In this document: positions 17,690 to 26,287 of the stretch, piece by piece
Layout of the letters: every line of letters begins with the position of its first letter
Numbering within the stretch: position 1 is the first letter of the stretch
Source of the DNA: Planctomycetota bacterium
Lineage (GTDB): Bacteria > Planctomycetota > Planctomycetia > Pirellulales > Pirellulaceae
Reading direction: 5' to 3'
Length of the DNA: 64,000 bases
Assembly: GCA_027622275.1 (NCBI GenBank)
Contig: JAQBZB010000002.1
Span: 36,696-100,695 of the forward strand
Notes under the pieces: model-generated
Database searches by the model: none
What the model was told of the DNA's origin: nothing
What the model saw: the letters and a program-made list of their open reading frames with translations, nothing else
Translations under genes and position numbers: made by a program

Positions 17690-18322
17690 GTGAACACGTC
17701 CCCCGACGCAAACTTCCCCGAACTTCTCCGCCAGCGCTTAGCACAACCGCTGCCTGGCATCGGCGCATGCTCGGACTTTGAACCTGAATTGTGTTACGGC
17801 CGACATCAAGGTCCGCCAGCGCACGATGTTCGACAGGCGGCGGTCTTGTTGTTGCTATATCCCGGGGAAACGTCGTGGCATCTGCCGCTGACGGTGCGGC
17901 CGGCGGCGATGAGTTCGCACGGTGGGCAAGTCAGCTTGCCCGGTGGTCTGATCGAACCGGGCGAGACGGTCGAGCAGGCCGCACTGCGCGAGTGTTGCGA
18001 AGAATTAGGCGAAGCTGGTTCCGACGTGCAGATGCTGGGCAGCTTGTCGCCGATCTACGTGTTCGCGAGTAACTTCGTGGTGACTCCTTGCGTCGCGTGG
18101 TCGCCGACACGTCCGCGCTTCGAGCCGAACCCGCATGAAGTCGCGAACCTGCTCGAACCGTCGCTTGTCGACCTCCAGGATCCCGATTGCCGAGGGTCGC
18201 ACGTGATCGATCGTCGCGGCGTCCAATTTCGTGTGCCGCATATTGTCTATGACCAGCATGAGATTTGGGGCGCGACAAGTGTGATCCTCGCCGAGTTCTT
18301 GCAGATCGTTGGCTCGCGTTAA
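17690..18322 (+). CDS. Nudix hydrolase, CoA pyrophosphatase type
   Basis: This 210-aa Nudix enzyme probably cleaves CoA or related dinucleotides. The Nudix box spans 86-108 (GLIEPGE ... RECCEELGE) with all expected Glu and Arg residues. Just before it comes SSHGGQVSLPGG (75-86), the extra motif that marks the CoA pyrophosphatase (NudL/YeaB, UPF0035) subgroup. The start is GTG at 17690 (GTGAACACG). It precedes argC by 91 bp on the same strand but has no evident functional link to it. Confidence 0.87.
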   Translation: MNTSPDANFPELLRQRLAQPLPGIGACSDFEPELCYGRHQGPPAHDVRQAAVLLLLYPGETSWHLPLTVRPAAMSSHGGQVSLPGGLIEPGETVEQAALRECCEELGEAGSDVQMLGSLSPIYVFASNFVVTPCVAWSPTRPRFEPNPHEVANLLEPSLVDLQDPDCRGSHVIDRRGVQFRVPHIVYDQHEIWGATSVILAEFLQIVGSR

Positions 18323-18413
18323 ACGGTCGCCTTGGCGGCCTTGTCGCGACAGCTATATTGAGTGCTGAGGTTTCACGGACGCTGGAAACGACAGATGCCC
18401 GCGAGGTAGTGAA

Positions 18414-19424
18414 ATGGTTCGAGTTGGAATTCTTGGAGCAACAGGCTACACGGCGCTGGAGCTGATGAAGATCCTGCTGCGGCATCCGAGCGTCGAGATC
18501 ACGACGCTCACCAGCCGCCAGGAAGGCAACCCGCACGTCTCGGCCATTCATCCGCAGCTGATGGGCCGGCTGGACGTCAGCCTCGAAGATCTCGCGCCGG
18601 AAACCGTTGCCTCGCGGACGGATTGTGTCTTCAGCTGCCTGCCGCACGCGACTTCGGCCGCGATGGTCATGAAGATGCTCGAGACGGACGTGCGAGTCAT
18701 CGACTTCAGCGCCGACTATCGCTTGCGGGATGCCGACACTTACGCCGAATGGTACGGACACAAACACCCCGATCCCGATCGGCTCGGCAAGACGGTGTAC
18801 GGGCTGCCCGAGTTATTCGGACGCGACATCCCCGACGCGCAATTGATCGCGAACCCGGGTTGTTACACCAGCACGTCGATCCTGGCGTTGGCACCGCTGT
18901 TGTCGGGCGGCTTCATCGAGTCGACGGGCATCATCATCGACGCCAAGAGTGGCATCTCTGGCGCGGGCCGATCGCCGAAGCTGACGACGCTGTACCCGGA
19001 ATGTAACGAAAGCCTTTCGGCGTATGCCGTCGGACGTCACCGCCACACGCCCGAGATCGAACAAATTCTCAGCGTATTCAGCGGGCAGGACGTCCAGGTC
19101 ATCTTTACGCCGCATCTGATCCCAATGGACCGCGGCATTCTCTGCACGATCTACGCGACGCCGACGAAAGACGCCACCGAGGATCAGCTGCTCGACGCGA
19201 TGCGCGAGTTCTATGCCGACAAGCCGTTCATGCGGATCGTCGATCACCTGCCCGCGACGAAGGATGTGAGTGGCACCAATTTCTGCGACGTCACCGTGCG
19301 GCGAGTGAAGGGGCGGCTGATCGTGTTCTCTTGCACCGACAATTTGATCAAGGGAGCGTCGGGCGTGGCCGTCCAGAATTTCAATCTCATGCACGGCTTC
19401 GACGAAACGACGGCGTTGCTATAG
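18414..19424 (+). CDS. argC: N-acetyl-gamma-glutamyl-phosphate reductase
   Basis: ArgC reduces N-acetylglutamyl phosphate in arginine synthesis. It has the NADP-binding motif GATGYT (8-13), the catalytic cysteine in ANPGCYTS (Cys150) and the active-site region [11 protein letters not shown]. At 336 aa it is normal. The ATG at 18414 starts at the Rossmann strand ([11 protein letters not shown]). It lies upstream of argJ on the same strand, separated by 142 bp that carries a long palindrome. Confidence 0.95.
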   Translation: MVRVGILGATGYTALELMKILLRHPSVEITTLTSRQEGNPHVSAIHPQLMGRLDVSLEDLAPETVASRTDCVFSCLPHATSAAMVMKMLETDVRVIDFSADYRLRDADTYAEWYGHKHPDPDRLGKTVYGLPELFGRDIPDAQLIANPGCYTSTSILALAPLLSGGFIESTGIIIDAKSGISGAGRSPKLTTLYPECNESLSAYAVGRHRHTPEIEQILSVFSGQDVQVIFTPHLIPMDRGILCTIYATPTKDATEDQLLDAMREFYADKPFMRIVDHLPATKDVSGTNFCDVTVRRVKGRLIVFSCTDNLIKGASGVAVQNFNLMHGFDETTALL

Positions 19425-19446
19425 GCTTGGCGTGAAGAGGATCAAC

Positions 19447-19507
19447 GTAGGATGGACGCCTCGTCCGTCCTTCCTTTTAACGGGGACGGACGAGGCGTCC
19501 ATCCTAC
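19447..19507. repeat. 24-bp-arm palindrome between argC and argJ
   Basis: Perfect inverted arms occupy 19447-19470 and 19484-19507, starting GTAGGATGGACGCCTCGTCC, around a 13-base loop containing TTTTAA. It has the same design as the GTAGGGTGGGC elements elsewhere in the window but a different arm sequence. A structure this stable may attenuate or process an argC-argJ transcript. It is followed by no T-run. Confidence 0.9.
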
Positions 19508-19566
19508 ACCTTCGTTAAACTGAAGCACCTTCCATCAAAACAAAAACACACAGAGTCACCTGCACG

Positions 19567-20760
19567 ATGAGTCATCCAGTTCCGAAGGGTTTTCGATTAG
19601 CGGGCGTGTACTGCGGCATCAAGTCGAATGCCGCGAAGGAAGACCTCACGCTGATCGCGACGGATTCAGACGCCGTCGCGGCCGGCGTGTACACACAAAA
19701 TCTCGTCGTTGCCGCTTCGGTCACTCAGAATCGAGCCAAGACGCCGTGCGAGAACTTTCGTGTGGTCGTCGTTAACTCGGGGAACGCCAATGCCTGTACC
19801 GGCGAACGAGGCGAACGAGACTCGCGAGAAATGGCTCGTCTTGCCGCGGCAGCCGTCGGCGGCAGCGAACCACAAGCACTCGTCATGTCGACCGGCATCA
19901 TCGGGCACTTCTTGCCGATGGAGAAGGTCACGAGCGGCATCGCGGCCGCGGCGGCAAAACTCGGCCGCGACAACGCGGCGTTCGACTCCGCCGTGCGTGG
20001 CATCATGACCACGGACAAGTTCCAGAAAACAGCGAGTCGGTCCGTCGAGATCGGCGGAAAGCCCGTGCAAATCACGGCGATCGCCAAAGGGGCCGGCATG
20101 ATCGGCCCGAACATGGCGACGATGCTGTGCGTGGTGATGACCGACGCCGCATTGTCCGCCACCGTCGCGCAAGAATTGTTGACGCACGCCGCCGAACGAA
20201 GCTTCAACTGCATCAGTGTCGAAGGGCATACTAGCACGAGCGACACGGCGCTGCTGCTCGCCAGCGGAGCGTCGGGCGTTGCTCCGACGAGCGCAGCTGA
20301 TCGCGCGGTGCTGCAACAGACACTCGACGAAGTCTGTATTGAACTCGCCAAATTGATTCCGTCGGACGGCGAAGGCGCGACGCATCTCATCACGCTCGAC
20401 GTGACCGGATGTGCCTCGCGAGCCGACGCCCACCACATCGCAAAGACCGTGGCCAATAGCCCGCTCGTCAAAACGGCGTTCACCGGAAACGATCCTAATT
20501 GGGGCCGAATCGTTTCCGCCGCGGGTTACGCGGGCGTTCCGTTCGATCCGGCGAAAGTGACCCTTACGATTAACGGCATGCTCATCTACGAGGCCGGCAT
20601 GCCCGCCGCCTACGACGCCAAGCTCGTGTCGGAATCGATGCGAGATAACCGCGAGGTTCATGTCGTGCTGGCATTCAGCGAGGGCGACGCCAGTGTTCGC
20701 TTCTGGACCAGCGACTTGACGGTCGAGTATGTGAACTTCAACTCGGATTACTCGACGTAG
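19567..20760 (+). CDS. argJ: Bifunctional ornithine/glutamate N-acetyltransferase
   Basis: ArgJ moves acetyl groups from acetylornithine to glutamate, closing the cyclic arginine pathway. The autoproteolysis site is present in KGAGMIGPNMATML, where cleavage precedes the Thr of ATML and yields alpha and beta chains. Other landmarks are VNSGNANACTG near the N-terminus and TGNDPNWGRI near the C-terminus. At 397 aa it is of usual length. With argC upstream it forms an arginine pair; argB and argD are not in the window. Confidence 0.95.
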   Translation: MSHPVPKGFRLAGVYCGIKSNAAKEDLTLIATDSDAVAAGVYTQNLVVAASVTQNRAKTPCENFRVVVVNSGNANACTGERGERDSREMARLAAAAVGGSEPQALVMSTGIIGHFLPMEKVTSGIAAAAAKLGRDNAAFDSAVRGIMTTDKFQKTASRSVEIGGKPVQITAIAKGAGMIGPNMATMLCVVMTDAALSATVAQELLTHAAERSFNCISVEGHTSTSDTALLLASGASGVAPTSAADRAVLQQTLDEVCIELAKLIPSDGEGATHLITLDVTGCASRADAHHIAKTVANSPLVKTAFTGNDPNWGRIVSAAGYAGVPFDPAKVTLTINGMLIYEAGMPAAYDAKLVSESMRDNREVHVVLAFSEGDASVRFWTSDLTVEYVNFNSDYST

Positions 20761-20774
20761 GGCCGCAGAATCGC

Positions 20775-20822
20775 AGGGCGGGCTGTGCCCACCAGATCGG
20801 GATGGTGGGCACGGCCCACCCT
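20775..20822. repeat. Palindrome of the AGGG(T/C)GGGC family
   Basis: Near-perfect 20-bp arms lie at 20775-20794 (AGGGCGGGCTGTGCCCACCA) and 20803-20822. They belong to the same family as the elements at 28251-28301 and 48781-48826. It sits just after argJ. Confidence 0.85.
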
Positions 20823-20933
20823 ACAAACTGCCTTGGCAGCGTCGCCGAAGTTTGGGTTCGTGATTGCCTCACCAAACCATTTGCCCGATAATAGCACTAG
20901 TCTTGCTCCATCACTTTGCCGAAAGCTTCTTTC

Positions 20934-21659
20934 ATGTCCAAGCTGCACGCCACCCTCGCCACCTTTCTCTTACTGTGCGTGACCGCGACATCCTTCTCTC
21001 AGGAAACGCAGGCGGACGCCGAGATCCCGCCACCGCTCGAAGTTTATATGGGTCGGCGGATCGCGCAGACGATGCATTATCTGGGGGCACCGTGGTTGAT
21101 TCGCGAGAATCGCGAGAATCAGGAACGCTGCTCGCTGATGCTGGCGAGTCTGGGCGTGAAACCCGGCATGACGGTGTGCGACATGGGATGCGGCAATGGA
21201 TTCTATGCGCTGCAGATGGCCAAGATGGTCGGCCCGGAAGGAACCGTGCTCGGCGTCGACATTCAACCGGAGATGCTGAAGTTGCTGGGCGAGCGTGCGG
21301 CGGAGGAAGAGATCACCAACGTCAAGCCGATTCTCGGCACGCTCGCGGATCCGAAGCTGCCCGAGAGCGAAGTCGACATCATCCTCTGTGCTGACGTCTA
21401 CCACGAGTTCTCGCATCCCGAGCACATGCTCGCCGCCATGCGCAAGTCGCTGGCGCCGGGCGGCGTTGTCGTCTTACTCGAATTCCGCGAAGAAGATCCG
21501 AACGTGCCCATCAAACCGCGGCACAAGATGAGCAAGGCGCAAGTCAACAGAGAGCTGACGGCGAACGGCTTCAAGCTCGTGAAGGAGTTCGACAAGCTCC
21601 CTTGGCAGCACATGATGTTCTTCGGCAAAGACGACGGGGCCGAGCCGGCGGGCGAGTAG
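20934..21659 (+). CDS. Exported class I SAM-dependent methyltransferase
   Basis: This 241-aa protein has a typical Sec signal peptide (MSKLHATLATFLLLCVTATS, cleavage near FSQ). A Rossmann methyltransferase domain follows with motif I VCDMGCGNGFYALQM, the acidic motif II VLGVDI, and motif IV-like IILCADVYHEF. The C-terminal EFDKLPWQHMMFFGK is typical of planctomycete members. SAM is not known to be available in the periplasm, so an exported methyltransferase is odd; the signal peptide could instead be an uncleaved anchor. The substrate is unknown. It starts a less typical accessory stretch. Confidence 0.8.
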   Translation: MSKLHATLATFLLLCVTATSFSQETQADAEIPPPLEVYMGRRIAQTMHYLGAPWLIRENRENQERCSLMLASLGVKPGMTVCDMGCGNGFYALQMAKMVGPEGTVLGVDIQPEMLKLLGERAAEEEITNVKPILGTLADPKLPESEVDIILCADVYHEFSHPEHMLAAMRKSLAPGGVVVLLEFREEDPNVPIKPRHKMSKAQVNRELTANGFKLVKEFDKLPWQHMMFFGKDDGAEPAGE

Positions 21660-21878
21660 TAAAGCGCCGCAGGTAAAGTGTGTGCCAATCAGTCACAGCG
21701 GCCCTGCATTATCAGTTGGGCTGTTCTTACCTTTCTCACATCGGATTGCTGGGCAAACTGCCTGTCTGTTACGATGGCTCCGAGACGAGGTAACGCAACT
21801 CGACGTTACGCCTTCGAAGAATATGAAATGACACCGCAATTTCAGTTCGAGAATGACTAGCTTTAGTGTGGATAACGG

Positions 21879-22595
21879 ATGATGAGTCACTCGGGTCGCG
21901 AGTCCGGAGGTACGCGGGTGCTCTCGGAGGTTGAACTCTCCAATTCGGCGCTGTCCAAGGCTGCTGCGCGGAAAAGGAAGTCGCAGTTCGGCCAGTTTTT
22001 TACGCCGCCCGGAATTGCGAAGTTCATGGCGAATTTGTTTACGGAAAGAGCCGTAAGCAACTGCCGTCTGCTCGATGCCGGTGCCGGAATCGGTTCGCTT
22101 TCCACCGCGTTCCTGGATCGATGGTCTTCGGAGGGATTCCAATTCGATCGGGTTGAAGTCGATGCGTTTGAAGTCGACGAGTCGTTGCATTCGCAGTTGG
22201 CGGAGACGCTCGAGAAGTATTCGCAATCACTTCGCGTCGCCTCAACCATTCGGAACGATGATTTTATCCACGCTGCTGTCGATGCGATCGGTGGAAGCCT
22301 CTTTGCCGAGACATTACCAAAGTACTCACACGCGATTCTGAATCCGCCATACAAAAAAATCCGCAGCGATTCAGTTCATCGCACAACATTGCGGCGCGTG
22401 GGCATCGAGACCGTTAACTTGTATTCGGCCTTCGTCGCGTTGGCTCTTTCCTTGCTAGAGAACGGTGGGCAGCTAGTCGCGATCATTCCACGAAGCTTCT
22501 GCAACGGTCCGTACTTTCGACCGTTTCGGCGCGAGTTCCTCAGCGTGATGTCGCTTGAGCGGCAGCACGTTGTTGACTCCAGATCGGCGGCATGA
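21879..22595 (+). pseudogene. Truncated N6-adenine DNA methylase (BsuBI/PstI type)
   Basis: The frame keeps the N-terminal half of a gamma-type adenine methylase. It has FGQFFTPPGIAKFMA (37-51), SAM motif I LLDAGAGIGSL (64-74), and catalytic motif IV NPPY (155-158) followed by PRSFCNG. It stops after 238 residues, shortly after MSLERQHVVDSRSAA, where functional relatives of about 500 aa continue into the target-recognition region. The downstream DNA encodes a converging gene instead, so the 3' half has been lost. Without a target-recognition domain it should not modify DNA. A BsuBI/PstI endonuclease relic lies 1.3 kb downstream on the same strand. Confidence 0.8.
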
Positions 22596-22634
22596 GGTGC
22601 GCCCTCATGGCTCTCTTCAACGTGTGGCTGTTCG

Positions 22635-23078
22635 CTAAAACGAGATGCTCCAGGTTGCATAAATGCCTCGTGCCTTCGCGAATATCTCGGGAAGCGTCAT
22701 CTCAAGATGCGAGCCCGATTGAATGTTTACGAAAACAAACTTGAAGCGTTGTTTCAGACTTTGAGAAACCAAAATATCGGCGGCTGTGAGACCGAAGAAA
22801 TAGCCGTCGAACGCTTCATTGAAGTCCTGCTTTGTCGACTTGATCTCGTACACGGTGATCGCATCGAGCTGTGCCTCCACATCTTCCAACAGGTCGAGGT
22901 CAATCGGTCGGGTCAGCCGCAAAATGTCGAATGCTTTCCCATAGACGATCATGTTACGCTTCGCGAACGCCACCACGAGATTTCGCTTCTGCTTGGCGGT
23001 CGGCAAAATGAATCCGAGTTGCTTCTGGATCAAGATCTGCACCGCAAGGTTCGCCGTCGTGTTCCCTGACTTTTTCAT
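22635..23078 (-). CDS. Putative PD-(D/E)xK nuclease-like protein paired with XRE regulator
   Basis: This 147-aa protein is not confidently assigned to a named family. It has YEIKSTKQDFNEAFDGYFFG (about 86-105) preceded by AQLDAI. This looks like the strand-Glu-x-Lys half of a PD-(D/E)xK nuclease active site, with a conserved aromatic helix after it. Its start overlaps the XRE gene stop by four bases (ATGA), so the two form an operon, the layout of a controller protein plus restriction enzyme. It converges on the truncated methylase gene. It could be a stand-alone nuclease or the toxin-like half of a small regulatory pair. Confidence 0.55.
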   Translation of the reverse strand: MKKSGNTTANLAVQILIQKQLGFILPTAKQKRNLVVAFAKRNMIVYGKAFDILRLTRPIDLDLLEDVEAQLDAITVYEIKSTKQDFNEAFDGYFFGLTAADILVSQSLKQRFKFVFVNIQSGSHLEMTLPEIFAKARGIYATWSISF

Positions 23079-23365
23079 TTGCCCGCTCCTTGGCGGGACT
23101 GCGTCGATCGTCCCTTCTGCTTCTGCCGTAATCGCAACATCAACTCACTGACGAAGTCCTCAAGCGAGAGTCCGATCGCGTTGCAAATCGCCATCGTCTC
23201 GACGAAATCAAGACGGCGTTCTCCTGCTTCAAACTTGCTTACGTAACTCTGAGGACGTCCGAGTCGGGTTGCGAGGTCCGTCTGTGTGAGATTGGCCCGA
23301 AGCCTCACATCCTTGATGGTCTCGCGAAAGACAGCGTATTCGGATGAAAAAGTTGATTTGCTCAT
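23075..23365 (-). CDS. XRE-family helix-turn-helix regulator
   Basis: This is a 96-aa Cro/C1-type DNA-binding protein. The helix-turn-helix is NLTQTDLATRLGRPQSYVSK, followed by FEAGERRLDFVE and the third-helix region. The short charged C-terminus (LRQKQKGRSTQSRQG) may be flexible. The ATG at 23365 begins the family-like N-terminus (MSKSTFSSEYAVFR), while an upstream in-frame extension to 23416 has no homologous look. It overlaps the putative nuclease gene and probably controls it, as C-proteins control restriction enzymes. Confidence 0.85.
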   Translation of the reverse strand: MSKSTFSSEYAVFRETIKDVRLRANLTQTDLATRLGRPQSYVSKFEAGERRLDFVETMAICNAIGLSLEDFVSELMLRLRQKQKGRSTQSRQGAGK

Positions 23366-23429
23366 GGTCGATTCATACCGCCTTGTGCGCGTTATCCAAA
23401 TTTGGGATAACCACAATTAGCGGTGGTGC

Positions 23430-23554
23430 GGCCTTGATCGTAATGTTGCACACAAGCCCGACACGCAAGCGAGGGGAAAGCGGTAAAGTCCCTCACTTGC
23501 GAGTCGGGCTTGTGTGCCGCTGCTAGCGCTGTTGGTAACGTCACGATCAAGGCC
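23430..23554. mobile_element. MITE-like palindromic element with 9-bp target duplication
   Basis: Perfect 12-bp terminal inverted repeats GGCCTTGATCGT (23430-23441) and ACGATCAAGGCC (23543-23554) enclose a 125-bp element. Its interior is itself a long imperfect palindrome (CACACAAGCCCGACaCGCAA facing its complement). The element is flanked by a 9-bp direct repeat CGGTGGTGC at 23421-23429 and 23555-23563, exactly abutting the termini. Such a duplication is the signature of transposition. It encodes no protein, so it must have been mobilised in trans. It sits immediately upstream of the gene starting at 23566. Confidence 0.8.
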
Positions 23555-23565
23555 CGGTGGTGCCA

Positions 23566-23949
23566 ATGAATGACCTATTGACCGAATGCACGTCGAAACT
23601 CATCGAACATCTCTGCGGTGACGCAGTGGTCTTGTTCGCCAGTGCCGAATGTCCGATAGACGCATCGCCGTCAATAACGATTTGGGATGCTAACCAATTG
23701 AGGTTCCTCCTCGTTGACCTTGGCGATCACGTTGATGAGCGGTATTCAATTCGGCGAAGTTGGGCTGACGACATCTTAAGGCGTGCCAGTGTTCGGTTTA
23801 TTCGCATCGCTGCCTTTCGGACTCGGCAGGAAATGGTGCAACGGTTTGAATGGCTCCCCTTCAACACAGTCGTTTGGATCGCCCGGGAACCAAATCACCA
23901 CATTGAATTAGGTGGGAACCGTCTTATTGCCCCTCGATGCGCTCGATGA
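23566..23949 (+). CDS. Compact BsuBI/PstI-endonuclease-like protein, divergent
   Basis: This 127-aa protein has no safe family name. By eye it aligns end to end with the C-terminal core of the BsuBI/PstI-type endonuclease encoded just downstream. SITIWDANQLRFLLVDLGDHVDE corresponds to DVVVFDSRRNWSVLIEAVAS and the next residues. FIRIAAFRTRQEMVQRF corresponds to FVTAFTSRATMRNFV. VVWIAREPNHHIELGGNRLI corresponds to VWIAEAPDHLIHLNGERFL. The Asp of the PD motif is Ser here and the catalytic-position Glu is Asp, so activity may be altered or lost. It starts a few bases after the MITE-like element, whose insertion probably replaced its promoter. It ends overlapping the endonuclease relic. Confidence 0.5.
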   Translation: MNDLLTECTSKLIEHLCGDAVVLFASAECPIDASPSITIWDANQLRFLLVDLGDHVDERYSIRRSWADDILRRASVRFIRIAAFRTRQEMVQRFEWLPFNTVVWIAREPNHHIELGGNRLIAPRCAR

Positions 23950-24685
23950 GAAACAGCAAGCGAACCATTCGCGACGAAGCCGTGAAGTACTTCGTCGAGT
24001 CGGGGCTTGTGATTCGCAATCCGGACAATTCGGCGTGGCCGACGAACAGCGGCAAGACCGTCTATCAAATCGAGGCGTCGGCACTTCGACTCTGCCAATC
24101 CTTCGGAAGTCGCGATTGGCCGAAAGCACTCGCGGCATACTCGCGAGCCGCACGCACACCCGGCATGAACTCGACAGAAAACGTTCCCTGGCGCGCATCC
24201 CAGTGAAGTTCCAATCGGGCGAGTCGATCTCGCTTTCGCCCGGAGGCCAGAACCCGCTCATCAAACAAGTCATCGAAGAGTTCTGTCCCCGCTTCACGCC
24301 GGGTGCGATGTTGCTTTACGTCGGCGTCGCCGAAAACAAGTTCCTGCATCTGGACACCGCATCCCTGCGGCAACTTGGCGTCACAATCGCTGCCGCCGCG
24401 AAAATGCCCGACGTTGTCGTCTTCGACTCGCGCCGCAATTGGTCCGTCCTGATCGAAGCTGTCGCCAGCGCCGGACCAGTCGATGGCAAGCGTCGCAAAG
24501 AACTCAAACTCTTTGCCGGTTCCGCCGCCGGTTTGGCATTCGTGACGGCATTCACTTCGCGAGCCACCATGCGCAACTTCGTCTCGCACATCTCCTGGGA
24601 AACCGAAGTCTGGATCGCCGAAGCTCCGGACCACTTGATCCACTTAAACGGCGAACGATTCCTCGAGCCCTATGATCTGACTTGA
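23937..24685 (+). pseudogene. BsuBI/PstI-type restriction endonuclease, N-truncated and frameshifted
   Basis: Two overlapping frames together give most of a type II endonuclease. The first (23937-24140) reads NSKRTIRDEAVKYFVESGLV, then NPDNSAWPTNSGKTVYQIEA, and SRDWPKALAAY. The second (from 24140 to the stop at 24685) reads LASRTHTRHELDRKRSLARI, then LSPGGQNPLIKQVIEEF, MPDVVVFDSRRNWSVLIEAV and ETEVWIAEAPDHLIHLNGER. Restoring one base at about 24139-24141 rejoins them. About 70 N-terminal residues of the roughly 320 expected are absent. The PD...E core remains intact. With the truncated methylase upstream it is the wreck of a BsuBI/PstI-like restriction-modification operon. Confidence 0.82.
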
Positions 24686-24708
24686 GCTGTTGTCGGCCCG
24701 GCGGCTCG

Positions 24709-26172
24709 TCACCCCTTCACAACGCCAATTGGTCGCATGCGCGCGACCTTTGTCGCCAAGTTTGCCTTGTGAACAACGTCGACAACCAGATTCACGTCCT
24801 TGTACGCATCGGGCTGTTCTTCGGCGAGGCCGCGCCAACTTTGTGCTCGCGCAATGATGCCTTTGGCGGCTAGTTCTTTATCGATGCGTCGCCCTTGCGC
24901 GTGTTTGACGGCGGCGGTGCGGCTCATGGCTCGACCGGCTCCGTGGCAGGCCGTGCCAAACGTCTGGTCCATGCTGCCGCTTTGTCCGACCAGCACCCAG
25001 CTGGCGCGTCCCATATCGCCGGGAATGATCACCGGCTGGCCGATGCCGCGATACATGGACGGGACTTCGACGTGGTTCGGCGGAAAGGCGCGAGTCGCCC
25101 CCTTGCGATGCACCCAGACCTTGCGAGTCGTCCCACCGGTGGTGTGCTCTTCGAACTTGGCGATATTGTGCGCGACGTCGTACACGAGATCCATCTGCAA
25201 CTGCTGCCACGTGCGGCCAAAGACGGTCTGAAACGACTCGCGAGCCTGATGCATCAGCAGCTGGCGGTTGCACCAAGCGTAATTCGCCGCGGCGCACATC
25301 GCGCCGAGATACTCTTGTCCCTCGTCGCTGTTGATCGGCGCGCAGGCCAACTGCCGATCGGGTAGCGCGATGCCGTACTTCTCGGGCACGCCGCGGAATT
25401 TTTTCAAAGCGTCGTCGCAAACTTGATACCCCAGCCCGCGCGAGCCCGAATGGATCATGACGCAAACCATGTCCTTCGCGAGCCCCATCGCTTGTGCGGC
25501 TGCTTCGTCAAAGATCGCTTCGACAACCTGCACTTCCATGAAATGGTTGCCGGACCCGAGTGTGCCGCATTGGCTGCTGCCTCGTTCGAACGCACGATCG
25601 CTGACGTTGTCGGGAACGGCGTCGGCCAGACAGCCGCGCGCTTCCGTATGATCGAGATCTCCGTCCGTTGCCAATTCGCGATCGCGCAGAAAGGCCGCTC
25701 CTTCGCTGAGCAAGCGGCGCAGCTCTTTCTTGTTGAAGTGATACTTGCCGCCGCGCCCGACGCCGGCCGGCACATTGCGAAACAACTCGTCGACCAACGC
25801 CGTGAGATGAGGCTTGACGTCTTGATAGGAGAGATTCGAGCGAACCAGCCGCACGCCGCAGTTGATGTCATAGCCGACGCCACCCGGCGAGATGACTCCG
25901 CCCTCGTTCGGATCGGTCGCGCAGACGCCGCCAATGCAAAACCCGTAGCCCCAATGAATGTCCGGCATCGCCAGGCTGGCGTGCTGGATGCCCGGCAGGA
26001 ACGCGACGTTGGCGACTTGCTCGGCAGCCTGATCGTGACGAATCTGCTCGATCAGCCGATCGTCGGCATAGATCAATCCGTCGACGCGCATGCCTTGCTT
26101 ATAGCTCTTGGGAATCCGCCAGCAGCAATCGTTCACTCGCTCCAGGGGACCGTTAAACGCACCCTTTGGCAT
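24709..26172 (-). CDS. rtcB: RNA-splicing ligase RtcB
   Basis: This 487-aa GTP-dependent RNA ligase joins 2',3'-cyclic phosphate ends to 5'-OH ends in tRNA splicing or RNA repair. Metal and nucleotide motifs are present: GGVGYDINCGVRLV, GTLGSGNHFMEVQ, MIHSGSRGLG, and the guanylylated-His region CHGAGRAMSRTAA. The C-terminus DVNLVVDVVHKANLATKVAR is standard. The ATG at 26172 is chosen because AAAGGAT lies upstream and the longer frame reads into a palindromic repeat. The archease gene lies directly upstream on the same strand, so they probably form an operon despite a 115-bp hairpin-bearing spacer. Confidence 0.95.
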   Translation of the reverse strand: MPKGAFNGPLERVNDCCWRIPKSYKQGMRVDGLIYADDRLIEQIRHDQAAEQVANVAFLPGIQHASLAMPDIHWGYGFCIGGVCATDPNEGGVISPGGVGYDINCGVRLVRSNLSYQDVKPHLTALVDELFRNVPAGVGRGGKYHFNKKELRRLLSEGAAFLRDRELATDGDLDHTEARGCLADAVPDNVSDRAFERGSSQCGTLGSGNHFMEVQVVEAIFDEAAAQAMGLAKDMVCVMIHSGSRGLGYQVCDDALKKFRGVPEKYGIALPDRQLACAPINSDEGQEYLGAMCAAANYAWCNRQLLMHQARESFQTVFGRTWQQLQMDLVYDVAHNIAKFEEHTTGGTTRKVWVHRKGATRAFPPNHVEVPSMYRGIGQPVIIPGDMGRASWVLVGQSGSMDQTFGTACHGAGRAMSRTAAVKHAQGRRIDKELAAKGIIARAQSWRGLAEEQPDAYKDVNLVVDVVHKANLATKVARMRPIGVVKG

Positions 26173-26210
26173 TAGATTATCCTTTATGAAACTTGATTCG
26201 CGGCGTGACT

Positions 26211-26282
26211 CGTTTAACGGCAAGCCGCAGGCGACCGCGTGTCTGCGCTTCGTAGAAGTCGCCTTCGGCTTGCCGTTAAACG
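26211..26282. repeat. Palindromic spacer between archease and rtcB
   Basis: Arms at 26211-26234 (CGTTTAACGGCAAGCCGCAG and four more bases) and 26259-26282 pair with one mismatch around a 24-base loop. The arms resemble the outer arms of the repeat near miaA (CGTTTAACCGCCAGCCGGAG), so they are members of one family. The element occupies most of the space between the two RNA-repair genes and could be co-transcribed as a long hairpin. Confidence 0.85.
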
Positions 26283-26287
26283 ACGTG

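Noticed and set aside
21678..21860. A 60-codon frame upstream of the methylase relic
   Set aside because: No ribosome site, no domain and mixed codon use; treated as non-coding.
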